Source of the DNA: Isoetes taiwanensis
Taxonomy: Eukaryota > Streptophyta > Lycopodiopsida > Isoetales > Isoetaceae
Reading direction: 5' to 3'
NCBI GenBank assembly: GCA_021234155.1
Contig: JAJEKV010000005.1
Span: forward strand, 15,249,468 to 15,313,467
DNA length: 64,000 bases
A model generated the notes under the pieces. The model searched no databases. It saw only the letters and a program-made list of their open reading frames with translations, and had not been told where the DNA came from. Made by a program: the position numbers and the translations under genes. Of the stretch, positions 47,020 to 57,599 are shown piece by piece; position 1 is the stretch's first letter; each line of letters begins with the position of its first letter.

Positions 47020-49747
47020 TCTGGCGCCTACATTCCATAATCTCTTCAAAATATTCTTCATATAATTCTCTATCTTCATCATCGATCACATAAGCAAAGA
47101 TCGGATTTTTTCAATATCCACGAATCGGGGAGACCTAGGAATATGACAATGTCAATTAGAGAAGTAGTTTTAAGAATCAAAAGCAGAAAAAAGAACATAC
47201 ATACTCTATGCCAAGAATCTCATTTACCTGCATTGGTTCATTTGTTCCACTCTCAAATTTGTGCATCATCCTCAAATTCTCACGTATAAATACAAGGCGC
47301 TCTAGTTGTGCAGGAGTCAACCTATTTCTTTTCTTCGTTTTGGCCAGCGAATGTGCACTCCAATTTCACTCTCACCGCTGCCCCGTTGAACAATCCTAAA
47401 TACAAAACCACTATTAGCTCTTTTTTGCTAATAAGCAAGATAAAAATGTAACAAGAATTCTTTATTCTGATTTTATATCAGAATTTTAACAATTGATCAA
47501 GCATCTACATCAGACAAGTATTAGCATCACAAGGAAGAGAAAAAGGAACTACATATCAGCAATTTATATTTTATATCAGAAATTTATTATGATGTTTTTT
47601 ATACTAGACATTACTAGACATTTAACAATGAAAAGGAACAATGCCATTTTACAATGTATTTGAAATAAGTAGCATACTTGCAGATTATTATTACAAATTT
47701 GAGGCCTAAAATTGAAATTGTTCTAAAGATCCAAAGAACTATGAAAAAAAAAATTTACAAGCACGAAATAAATCAAAAAAAAGATCTTCAACATATACGA
47801 GATAATACATTTAGGCGCAAGTGCTTGAAGTTCGGGGTTTTACATCCAAAGTGTTCCCCACCACGATCTGAGGTTTAGCTTGGTGACTTTTATCTAAGGC
47901 CAAAGGATGAGAGAACATTCTGTGCCATTTCTATAAGCATCAATTGAGCAAATAAGATCGTGCATTCTGCGCAGGTGTTTTACTCTTCCAATGTACTCAA
48001 GCCATCCATCCATAACTTCATCCCTTATTTGAACGTGAGAATCTCTCCATAGCGGATGTAAGAGATAGGCGACAAAATGTATAGGCCTCTTGAATTTTGC
48101 CCATCTTGGCAGCATGCATTTAAAAACATCGTCATACCTATGAATTGAGAGTGTTAAAGAAAGCCAAAAACAAACTACAAAAGAGGAAAGCTCTTTAAGC
48201 AAACAATTAAAGAGGAAAACTCTTTGAACAACATGAACATAAAAAGAATCTAACATAATTGAATGAAGCCATCAACACTTACTTAGTTTTGTTGTGTGGA
48301 TCTTCCTCTTGACGCTTCTTAACAACCGCTTCACTTCTCAACATGAACTCATATAACAAACCAATTGTGGAACCCTCTTTATCAGCCAATCTTAGAACAC
48401 AATAGAAGGGGCACATAATCCTTAAAATCATTTTGGAATTGTGGAACAAGATTTGGGTCCAACACATACTCCTTTACTAAAGCGTGCTTCAAGTAAGATT
48501 TGAATCAGGCCAATCATCCCATGCAAACACGGTTTCTTTGAAGCGTATCCCCACACCTTTAAGAGCCTTTTGATCACAATAAACATCACGCCAAATCTTG
48601 TTTTACTTGGTCTTAGTATTTGGAGTTTGCTAAATGTCATAAATATTTTATTTGCATGCCTCTTCTTTATAAAAACCTTGATATAGTTCTTTGCCTTCTT
48701 ATGCGGCGCCTCAAACCATGGGAGTTCAGCAATGTCTTCCAATAATAGGTCTATGCTATGAGGCATGCGCATGGTGTCCATACAAGGCCAGAAAACTTGC
48801 TTTCAAGCTCTTTACCCATGCGCACACAATTAGAAGCATTATCGAAATTATCGTACAACATTCTCCTCTCCAATGCTCTTAATAGCTTTCGCTATTTGTT
48901 CACCAACCAAACACACATTTTACGCCCCAACATCAGGTCTACTACAATCAATTGATTTAAAAATAAAGTGCCATAGCAGCAAGAGACCATAATATTTACT
49001 AATTTCCTCCTACTCACATCAACCCATCCATCGGAAGAATTGTACACCCGTATTTTGGCCCGTGGGGCGATCTTATCGGTTTTAGCCTTGGTTAAAGCAT
49101 ATTGATGCGTAGAGCAGATGTCCTTGCTTCCTTATATGTCAAGCCGTAATGTGTTGAGCCAATTTGAGGAAAAGGCCTCTAGCATTTCTCGCCAACATGG
49201 CATTCGAGAAGGTAAAAGCGGTAGGTTTGCTAAGGCTAAACATCAAATTTCCAACTTTGTTAGCATCTTTGCCTCTTTTGCATCAGAAATACATGCCTCT
49301 TATTAAGTTGGTTGGCCACGCTAACACTACAATTTGTTACTTCTTCAGATCCTCCAACCTGTCCTACTAGAATTGCCATGCGTGTTTGTTGTTCTTAATC
49401 GGATTGGCGCATGAGAGTTTGGCTTGGCGGCAAGGAAGTTGACATATTAACTTCTGAAGCTAATGGATGGTCAAAAGGAATAGCGGTTGATTGAGGCAAC
49501 TTTAGCTTAAAGAAGCACCAATTTTTTTTGGGCAGCTCTTCAAGAGCTTCTTTCTTAGCCTCTTCGAAACATCCGGACAAGGGCTTACTCCTTCTCCTTT
49601 GACCTGTGCCAAATGTGCTACTAACCTTGTCTTTGTGCCAACCATATCCCGGCCACAAAACTTGCATTTCCATTTTCTGTCACCCCCGTGTGCTATCTTT
49701 ACATTATCACAATACTTATCCCATAATTTTGAAGCCTTTGGTGGCAT
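47020..49747 (-). pseudogene. hAT transposase (BED finger, DUF659, C-terminal dimerisation), broken
   Basis: Starts at the ATG at 49747. The BED zinc finger is intact (WDKYCDNVKIAHGGDRKWKC, KFCGRDMVGTKTRLVAHL). The DUF659 part is in pieces. SSDGWVDVSRRKLVN (about 49040) is followed in shifted frames by IKSIGEENVVR and NASNCVRMGKELESKF, then SIDLLLEDIAELPWFEAPHK near 48720 and ILRPSKTRFGVMF near 48600. Later come WRDSHVQIRDEVMDGWLEYI (about 48050), RNRLTPAQLERLVFIRENLR (about 47300) and an acidic FAYVIDDEDRELYEEYFEEI near 47080, corresponding to the hAT dimerisation end. Frames change several times and introns are likely, so activity is improbable. It would cut and rejoin element ends. Confidence 0.85.
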
Positions 49748-49844
49748 TTCGGACTGTTGGAGTACAACTCAAATTAAATGGTAGAACAGAATTCTGACTT
49801 ATGCACAGCAGCCAACGTGAATGCAAGAACACTCATATGTTATG

Positions 49845-51015
49845 CTGCTCATATGAATACAGTCAGGACAGTAGTAAGTTCCCTTTGCCAATTCCTGTTC
49901 AAAATTTCAAAATAATCAGCACAACAAATTAAACAACATAATGCTGCTGCTGCAGCAGCGCAATAACAAAAACAATATGTACCTATTAATTATCATATAA
50001 ATTTGTGCCTAATAAACATACATATGCATAAAGAAACGTTGATCTAATTCAATAATTGGCGATGACTTGATAGATAATTCTAATGTCATGGAGAAATGGT
50101 GGCCTAATTCAACCATTCATGGTATTCCTTGTGATCACTATTTTCATCCTTCCATTAGAAACACGCCAATGAATCTCAAAATATGCTCCATACATTACCT
50201 TCATGTGCTTGCCACTGATCTCATCACATTCAGCATGAACCCATATTTCACATTCATCACATTGAACCTGTTGCACAACAGTGTCAGCACCACGGTGTTG
50301 CTAAGAAAATGGATCAAACAAGATTTTAAATATTTACCCAGTCACCCTTATCTGTAAAATGCCAGACTTTCTTACATACGCCACAATACTGTTTTGATTT
50401 GTAGAGCTGAAAATAGATCACAACTATAGTGAGCAAAAGTAATGAACCACTGATGGACATTCATGCACAAAAAGCAAGTACCACCTTAATGCAATGATTG
50501 CAAAGAGAATTCTCTTCAGCTGCAGAGTTCTTGGTGATTTCAAAGACAAATCTGCTCCACAACCCGTGCATGCATAAACTCTTTGTTTCAGTACTACTAC
50601 TCACTTGTGCACAACAACCAGTTCCATTGCAAGTATAAGATGCCTTACCTGGGACTTTAATAATCTCATGCCTATTCTGATACTTAAACACACTGAAAAA
50701 AGACTCAAGTGTCAAAATCCAGGAGCAATGTCTAGATCTAAAACCAGCATTCCACTTTCACAACGATCACAAGTTTGCAGGCGGGATGAACGAAAGTGTA
50801 GGCAAAATTGGTGGATAAGCGTCTACCTAGATTAACTGAATGTCTAACCCCTAAAATTTCCTGAGTAATAATTATGCTTCTACGGGTTCTGGAACATACC
50901 TTAGACTGCACATCAAGTGCAAATGGTTTCCTCAAATTGGCCTTGAAATAGAAGTGACATTGATTCCTCGTTTCAAGGCTGCAGCTCTCATTCGGGGGCA
51001 GCTGGATTTCCCTTT
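49845..51015 (-). pseudogene. Captured PHD-finger exons, ATX3/4/5-like
   Basis: Minus-strand exons with AG/GT borders. 51015-50902: EIQLPPNESCSLETRNQCHF, ending VQSK. 50692-50485: NRHEIIKVPGKASYTCNGTG, SLCMHGLWSRFVFEITKNSA and CNHCIK. 50406-50338: LYKSKQYCGVCKKVWHFTDK, GDW. 50267-50199: VQCDECEIWVHAECDEISGK, HMK. 49894-about 49845: ELAKGTYYCPDCIHMSS. The last three join in phase 0 and give a PHD finger with all eight zinc ligands (CxxC, CxxC, HxxC, CxxC). Wording such as YCGVCKK, WVHAECD and YYCPDC matches the PHD of plant trithorax-like H3 methyltransferases ATX3/4/5. No SET domain is present in the element, so it is a partial gene capture. Family recognition is by memory. Confidence 0.72.
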
Positions 51016-51901
51016 TAAGTAAATAAAAATGAGCTTCTTTTTACTTGGCAAAGAAGATTGAAATATTTATGGATATAGCTAGAGACCATGCCTCATGCCT
51101 CTGCAGAAGGGCTGCAACAGATATTACCTATAAATGAAGAGGGAATAAATCAGAGACAAAATTGAAGAACCAAAAACACAACTTTATGCAGATAAATAAG
51201 GCATTAGGCTTCACTCAATATGAGTCCGCTCGCAGATGTAACAGAAGCATGGGAATCTCAGAAATAACAACGATCTAACTCCTGTGAAATGCTTAGCCAA
51301 AATCAATAGACAGCCACCGAAGTTCAAGAAAATAGAAGCAGTAATCAATATTTACCATCTAGAACTCATTCGACTTCTCCTCCAATGGTTGTGGCCGCAG
51401 ACAAGGGAAAATAAACGAAATAAAAGAAATTTTGCTTGATGAACCGTAACAGAGTCTGAAAATATGTTCTACAGAGGGCAGTTTTTGAGCATAGAAATGG
51501 CAAGACCATGATCAGGCCTGATCTTGAGCTACTGGAAGTGTTAGAACACGCCTACATGCTAAGGAATCGCCTCCACGCCCTAGACAACTTGCAATCACCA
51601 GTGAATCGCATCTCTGGTTGAAGGAAAAGCTCTCGGACTAACGGCGGCAAGCGTTCAAGCAGGAGGCTTCGACCTTTGCTAGGGTTTCGCTAGGGTTTCG
51701 TTAGGGTTCGACCTTTGCTAGGGTAGGGTTTCGTTAGGCTTGTTTTTTTCTACCTAGTATATGGTTTTAGATGAAAAAAAAAGGGGCACGTATTTATCTT
51801 ATAAAAGAACGTTTAAAGTATTTTTTATATGTACGTACAATACGTACGGAACGGTACTGTACGTGTGGATTTTATAAAATACGCGTATTTTTGCAACACT
51901 G

Positions 51902-51909
51902 CCTCCTCG
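51902..51909. repeat. 8-bp target-site duplication, right of hAT
   Basis: CCTCCTCG, identical to 46189-46196. Confidence 0.93.
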
Positions 51910-54390
51910 GAAGGGCAACTATCATAGATATCCAGGCCCATAGTAGTATCAGATTTGGACTTCAAGCAAACATGCTTTGACTAAGGAGGTATTACAAGCC
52001 AGCAAGGGTGGGCTCCTCAGGAATAGGAATATGGCGAGACTGCAACAAACTTCTTCCTCATCAGCCCCGATACTCCAGACCAGCTGCATCAACCTCGGCA
52101 AGCATCATCTCAAGATAATGATGATCTTCGATCTTCCACCTTAGAGAGGGAGGTCAAACACCTTCAAGAAGAGGCACCATGGGGGACCAAATACCAGCAT
52201 TACTAATTGATCACTCAAGATTATAGTCCTTGCACATGGATGCAAATAAACTTCGCTCAGAAAAGAAGTTGCACAGTTAGAAGTGGTAAAGCACTCGACA
52301 TTGTCTTCAGCCTTATAACAGCAGCATGTGGCCGCCAAGATGAAGAATCAAATCGACAAGGTCAACACAACAATATCAATTCAGGAGTTAGAAGAATCAT
52401 CCTCGAATCTCATAACCTTCAAGGCAGATGAGTCAAACACGAAAGATTCTACGCAGTAGTGAACATTACCTCCAAGCCTTTGGGATGCAACACCGAGCTT
52501 TATGTCGCCACTACATCAGCAAGTCCACTAAGAGGGATAATGTTAATGAAGGTAGTCAGCATCAACATTAAGGACGAGCAGAGTCAGAATATGTTCAATG
52601 AAAGAAAGCAGGGCACTTGAATGATTATATAACAACTCCAAGGAGACCAGATTTTTCAACAAATTATGGATCATCGCCTTGCTACTCCAACGACTAACGA
52701 CTACACCAGCTTTAAGCAAGCTAGAGGACATATCAGATAGTTGAGTTTCTTAGAATTATGAATGATAAAATCCATGATGGGATTGGGACGAAATTTCGAG
52801 TAGATTTTTTTGTCTTTTCCTTTAGAAAGATGGACCCAAGAATTGAGCAAAGCTTCAAGGATTGGGAAGAAAATGTATGGAGTACAACAATTGTATACAT
52901 TGCTGGCAGATATCCAACATATTGGAACCTCTTCGTGAGCTTGATCACCTTGCTAAGAAGGATTCAATAATAGGATAACCGTCGACCATGTATATGACGA
53001 GTACTTCCGCAGCATAAGGAATAATCCGACCAAATGAAGAGAAGCAATCTAATAAGTCCGGCCAAAGGTGGCATCAACTCAAAGGTGAGACTATTTCAAG
53101 AGGGCAATAATTAAGAAAGGGGAGATCCTAGAGTATAGATTAGATTTAAAACAAGAATAATTATTTAATTGCATAGTTTTTAGGTGTGCCCAAGGGTAAG
53201 GTCATGCTTACTAAACTTGTGGCCATAGATTTATGTAAGTAGTTCTTTAACTTGTAACCTTGCACCTCCTAGATGACAGACATCTTTAAGAGCAAGACTC
53301 TTAAGTCTAAATCTAGGCCAGTAATTAAGCCAAGGCCAAGTAATTAGCAGCACCAACGGAACAAGAGTCAAGTCGACATCAACATCAAGCAGAGCTAAGT
53401 AAAGCATCGGCACCAACTTATGTACATTGGCAACTATGACCTCATAATAGACATGCAATATTAAAGCCGGCTAAGGCAATAATTTATTATCATAAGCAAG
53501 AGATATTTATCCCAGCACTAAAGGGCAAGTACCTTAGAATTTAAGTTAAGTAATTTCAATCATGCAACGCATGTCAGTAAGGCAATTACTTAAGTGCATC
53601 ATGAGGAATGAGGTCATACATAAGCTACACGTTGTCGACCCCGACCATAAGAGTAAGAAGGAAGATGCTACTTCGGAACAGTTGCCTTGGCCAATTTCTA
53701 AGTTAATTAAAAAGTCCCGTGATATATTCCTTGATGAAAATTGAGAGCTTTTGCTCTATAGAGGCGTATAGTCTGAAATCACTCTTGCACAAGATGCAGA
53801 GCCGACCAGCAAAGCTCTTTATAGAATGAGCAACCATCATTCAATTAAATTGGGATTATGTCTTAATTTTGGGACAAATTTCATATTGCATGTTTTTAGT
53901 AGCATATTCAAATTCACACATTTCACCTCAAAATTATGAAAACGTAATATCATGTTATTTACAAAATAGTCAATATTTCACAATATAGCACCATATCATA
54001 AAAACGTGATAACAAAAATTTACATAGTTATTCAACTTTCTTCAAGCACCCCCAATGATATCATAGCCTTCTTCGACATCACGAGGGTATTGTAATTCTC
54101 GCATTTCTAGCTGGAATAGTGCTTGGAGTCCATGAGTACAAAACACTTTCATAGTCTAGCCAAAGATCGGGATTACTCGGTTCTCCTCCATCTCTTTGTC
54201 CAACAATCTGAGTACCTTTCTTACGATCACGTTGGTCAACCGATGCACCTTTGGACACCACCATTCCACCCCACATGGTTGAAGTTAATATTACCTTCTT
54301 CTTTGCAAATATCGGAGATAGTGAAGCCCAACCACTTTGGATATGTATCTAAATCTCTGGCTTTACTACCACAAATTGGTGGCATTCCAA
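51910..54390. other. No gene recognised
   Basis: Continuation of the sequence interrupted by the hAT element (joined in the ancestor to 45300-46196). It has a transposon-like composition with many short open frames, none matching a known protein by eye. Confidence 0.4.
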
Positions 54391-54399
54391 GTCAGGTGG

Positions 54400-56270
54400 A
54401 AGGTTCATAAGCATCCATGCCTAGAAACTTTGGCCTATTGTTCTTAGGACCAACATAGTGTTTGTCAGAAGGAGGAGGAGCATATTGCTTGCGAATGCTA
54501 CTTACAGTGTCATCAACATCCTCAGCATCCGCTAAGGTCTTCCACCTAGTTTTAGGCAACCACCCTTCTTTCAATTCATCGAGGATGTGTCTATCTCCCC
54601 CCAACGGGTTAATCACCTTCTTCCGATAAGCTACCAAGGCACGCGGTTGGTGTCATCTCGGATTGGTTTGCCAATGCTTTATATAGTCATGGATTCCTTC
54701 CTTAGTCAATCCCAATTGCTTCACTTCTTGATGTAGGTTTTAGAGCTTTTGGTTGACACGGAGGTATCATAGGCTTGCCATTCTCATCTCTCGCCATATT
54801 TCCTCCCTCCTCTCCATCATCCTCACGAAGGTCTCATCTTCCATTGGAAGATTGGAATCCCATCTCTCACCCAAAAAGTGAAGCGCAGAGGCACGGAATG
54901 ACCTTCAAGATCCAATATATAACCATCTACAAAGCTCTTCCAATCGGGCACTTCTTCTATGAGAGAAGCTATAGGGTTTGGAGTAGTGCATTCATGCAAG
55001 ATTTCCATTAGCCTAGGAAAGTTGATCAGCGTCTGCGCTTTGCTTGAGTATACAACTATATTTGCCAAATAATGCATCCACATCCTCATGGGTATGCCGG
55101 GCATAAGAAACCCTAAATTAACTCTTTCAAATATCCCCACAGTTTTGTTAAGTAGGATAGGAAAGAAAACATCCACCTGTTCTTATTTTGGCCAAAGCAC
55201 AATTATCAAGTTGCAAGAGAAACCTTTGGGTAGATCTTGAGGTCTAGCATGAAGTTGAAGCTCCAACATGTTCATTAGACCATGCTTCCTAAACCTTGCC
55301 TTTTTTGAACTTTTCAATATTATTAGGGTTTCCATCTAACAATGCTCTATGTAGTGCACGGGCTGTGTAGGGTCTGGAGGTGACCATTGTATCCATTTTC
55401 ATAGTTTCTCAAACACCTCATGATACTCCCAATATGAAAATGCGGACCATCACTCCACAACTCCAAACTAAAATGGCCATAGTAGGTTTGAGTCCGCCCA
55501 TGCAAGATTGCCTTGATCATTGAGATCTGTAAAGGGTATGATCTTCCACATGACTTTGGTATGTACTTGAATTGTGGAAGACAAGTCTTTTGCTGGTCCA
55601 TCTTGTCATCATGTATAATACATAAATAGTTATTGGGTTCCAATGCAGATAAAGTCCTCCACATCCAATAACATGATCTACATGATAGTTGGTCATCATA
55701 TGGTCCTTCATATGCTCCCTTAATTATCCTAGCCCTTTGACTAGGTTTGCATGTCTTATCAAGAGTCTCCTTCAACTTAGCACATAAATTGCACTTTGCA
55801 AAGTTGTTTGAAGTTGCTATGGTGACATGATTGAAATGCTTTTTCCATAACCTACTAAAGCTAGGTTGGGATATTGGAAGAATTCCCAATTCTCGAAGTA
55901 GGGAATTCACTTCTTCCAAAATACTCTTTTGAGTACAATGTGATGGCAACCTTTTCTCAACAACTGCTCTTCCCTTTTCATCCCTTACGCTTTTTGTGTG
56001 GCATAGACTGCATTGAAATCAATATATTTTTCAAATATCTCCAGTGCCTAAGGTCCTAGCATTTGGTCTCAACAAACCATTATTTCCATGTAAAGCAATC
56101 CTGTTCCCCTCTGCCTTTTTTTTTTGCCAATTATGCCATGAAGAAGTTGGAATTGCATGGATATTCTGCCATGCTTTTGCACATATCCATTTGCCTAGCA
56201 AAGGGTATCTTTTTCTGTTTGGGTTTCTTTCATCCTGAAGTGCATGCTCGAAGATTGTGTACATGTAGGT
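54400..56270 (-). pseudogene. Transposon protein resembling the DUF7869 group, broken
   Basis: Minus-strand frames in order. 56264-56031: GKWICAKAWQNIHAIPTSSW. 55949-55347: FSRLWKKHFNHVTIATSNNF, AKCNLCAKLKETLD, IIHDDKMDQQKTCLPQF, GRTQTYYGHFSLELWSDG. 55176-54823: LGFLMPGIPMRMWMHYLANI, INFPRLMEILHECT. 54637-54392: GWLPKTRWKTLADAEDVDD. The zinc-binding CxxC, the DKMD motif and the place where FLxVGHTHEDID would be expected (here FLMPGIPMRMWMHY) resemble large uncharacterised proteins from plant and animal repeats annotated as DUF7869. Several frameshifts are present. The family name is given with caution. Confidence 0.5.
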
Positions 56271-56302
56271 CCTCCTCTCATCAACAGTGTACTCTTGAAA
56301 AG

Positions 56303-57455
56303 TGGTTGTGACGGCCCCGGCTCATATACGATGCCCCGACCGTATACGAACTGGAGATCATCCCTCAAACCAGCATCCACCCGCTGATGTGAGGCCGTCC
56401 ACCTAACATCGGGCCCTCGATGGTGGCCAAGAACCCGACGGGGAAGAATGGACGTGTCATTTATCCCGTCTCCCTCGGGATCGACCTAGCAACGGAAGCG
56501 TAAACAAAACATGAGCACATGACATCAAGCAATAATAATATACCCACCTCGAAGGGTGGTCCACCATATCACAATAGCTGCATCACACATCAGTACATCA
56601 ACATGACACAGAAAAGATCCTACCCGGGCTCAGACTCATGGGGATCGGTGGCGGCGTGCTTAGGGTCTCCGGATAGCAATGCGGACATAATTCATGGCAA
56701 TTGATTTTGGTGGCATAGGAACATGGCCGTTGGGTAGTCCACTCCATCCGCCCCTCCCCGTGCATACTTTGCGGATAGGCTGAAAAGTATTGGAGCGGCC
56801 ACCGTAACTTTGCCGGTGAATAGCCGAGAGGGGCTACTACTCTTGGGTTGCATCTCCCAGTCCGATGAGGCAGGAGGAGATCACTCCCCTCGAAGGTTCA
56901 TGCTAATCGCAGGCGAGCTAGAGAGCCCTTTGCTTTCGTATCGACTTGAACTCACCGGAAGATGGCGCATCACCCCGCAGTGTCGAGCCCATACCCTGCC
57001 TCCCTCCGCGCGGTGCGGGGTATTAGGCCTAGCTCACGCCCCGTTCCCCGTCGTTCCGGCGCCCGGCCGGATCAACCGTGATTAGACAAGCCCTCCCTTA
57101 TCCGCCCGGTCTAGCTCCGCCACTCCACGGCCGGCGGGCTCTTATGCACGAGCCGCGTGGTGGGAATTAATGGGCTAAAACTATGATCATACAACTACTT
57201 GGGCTCTGGGTCTCTACCCCCCTTCCCAATACACAAGAGTGGCGCATAGAATGTCACAATATCATCACAACAGAACTGAAACAATAGAATACATCTATTC
57301 TAATCTACCTAATCATACATGGTTAGGTTCCTTTGTTAGTATCTATCATTCTTATGCTGTAGGGGTCGCCTATAGCTGAGAATGATCACTAATCATGTGG
57401 AATGAGGGCTGAAAACTCGGATCTAACTATCGGATCAACCACTAACCGGCTGTAG
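56303..57455 (-). repeat. LTR fragment, inverted relative to the one at 40.9-42.4 kb
   Basis: The minus strand ends GGGGCCGTCACA at 56303 and shares GTATTGGGAAGGGGGGTAGA (near 57210) and other segments with 41440-42409. No primer-binding site follows. Its far end stops at 57455, exactly where the match of arm 2 to arm 1 begins. Confidence 0.6.
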
Positions 57456-57599
57456 ATATGGAGGAAGAGTAGCAGCTACTTTTTCCCAAATGCCACGGTC
57501 CCAACAAAGGAGGAGGAACTTCAATCTGAACTCATTCCACATCAACAATCTTGTCTCATTATACCATGCAGATACTGTGAGCACACCCTCTATTCGCCA

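Larger units (their letters stand above)
46197..51901 (-). mobile_element. hAT transposon, complete length, carrying captured host exons
   Basis: A 5,705-bp element. The left end is CAGTGTTG (46197), the right end CAACACTG (51894-51901), an exact 8-bp terminal inverted repeat flanked by the 8-bp duplication CCTCCTCG. Both subterminal regions (46205-46340 and 51830-51890) are dense in CGTAC/GTACG motifs, likely transposase binding sites. Inside, on the minus strand, are a decayed BED/DUF659/dimerisation-type transposase (about 49747-47020) and, upstream of it on the same strand, PHD-finger exons of a host-like gene (51015-49845). The element interrupts a sequence of unknown origin, which resumes on the far side. 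Confidence 0.92.
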
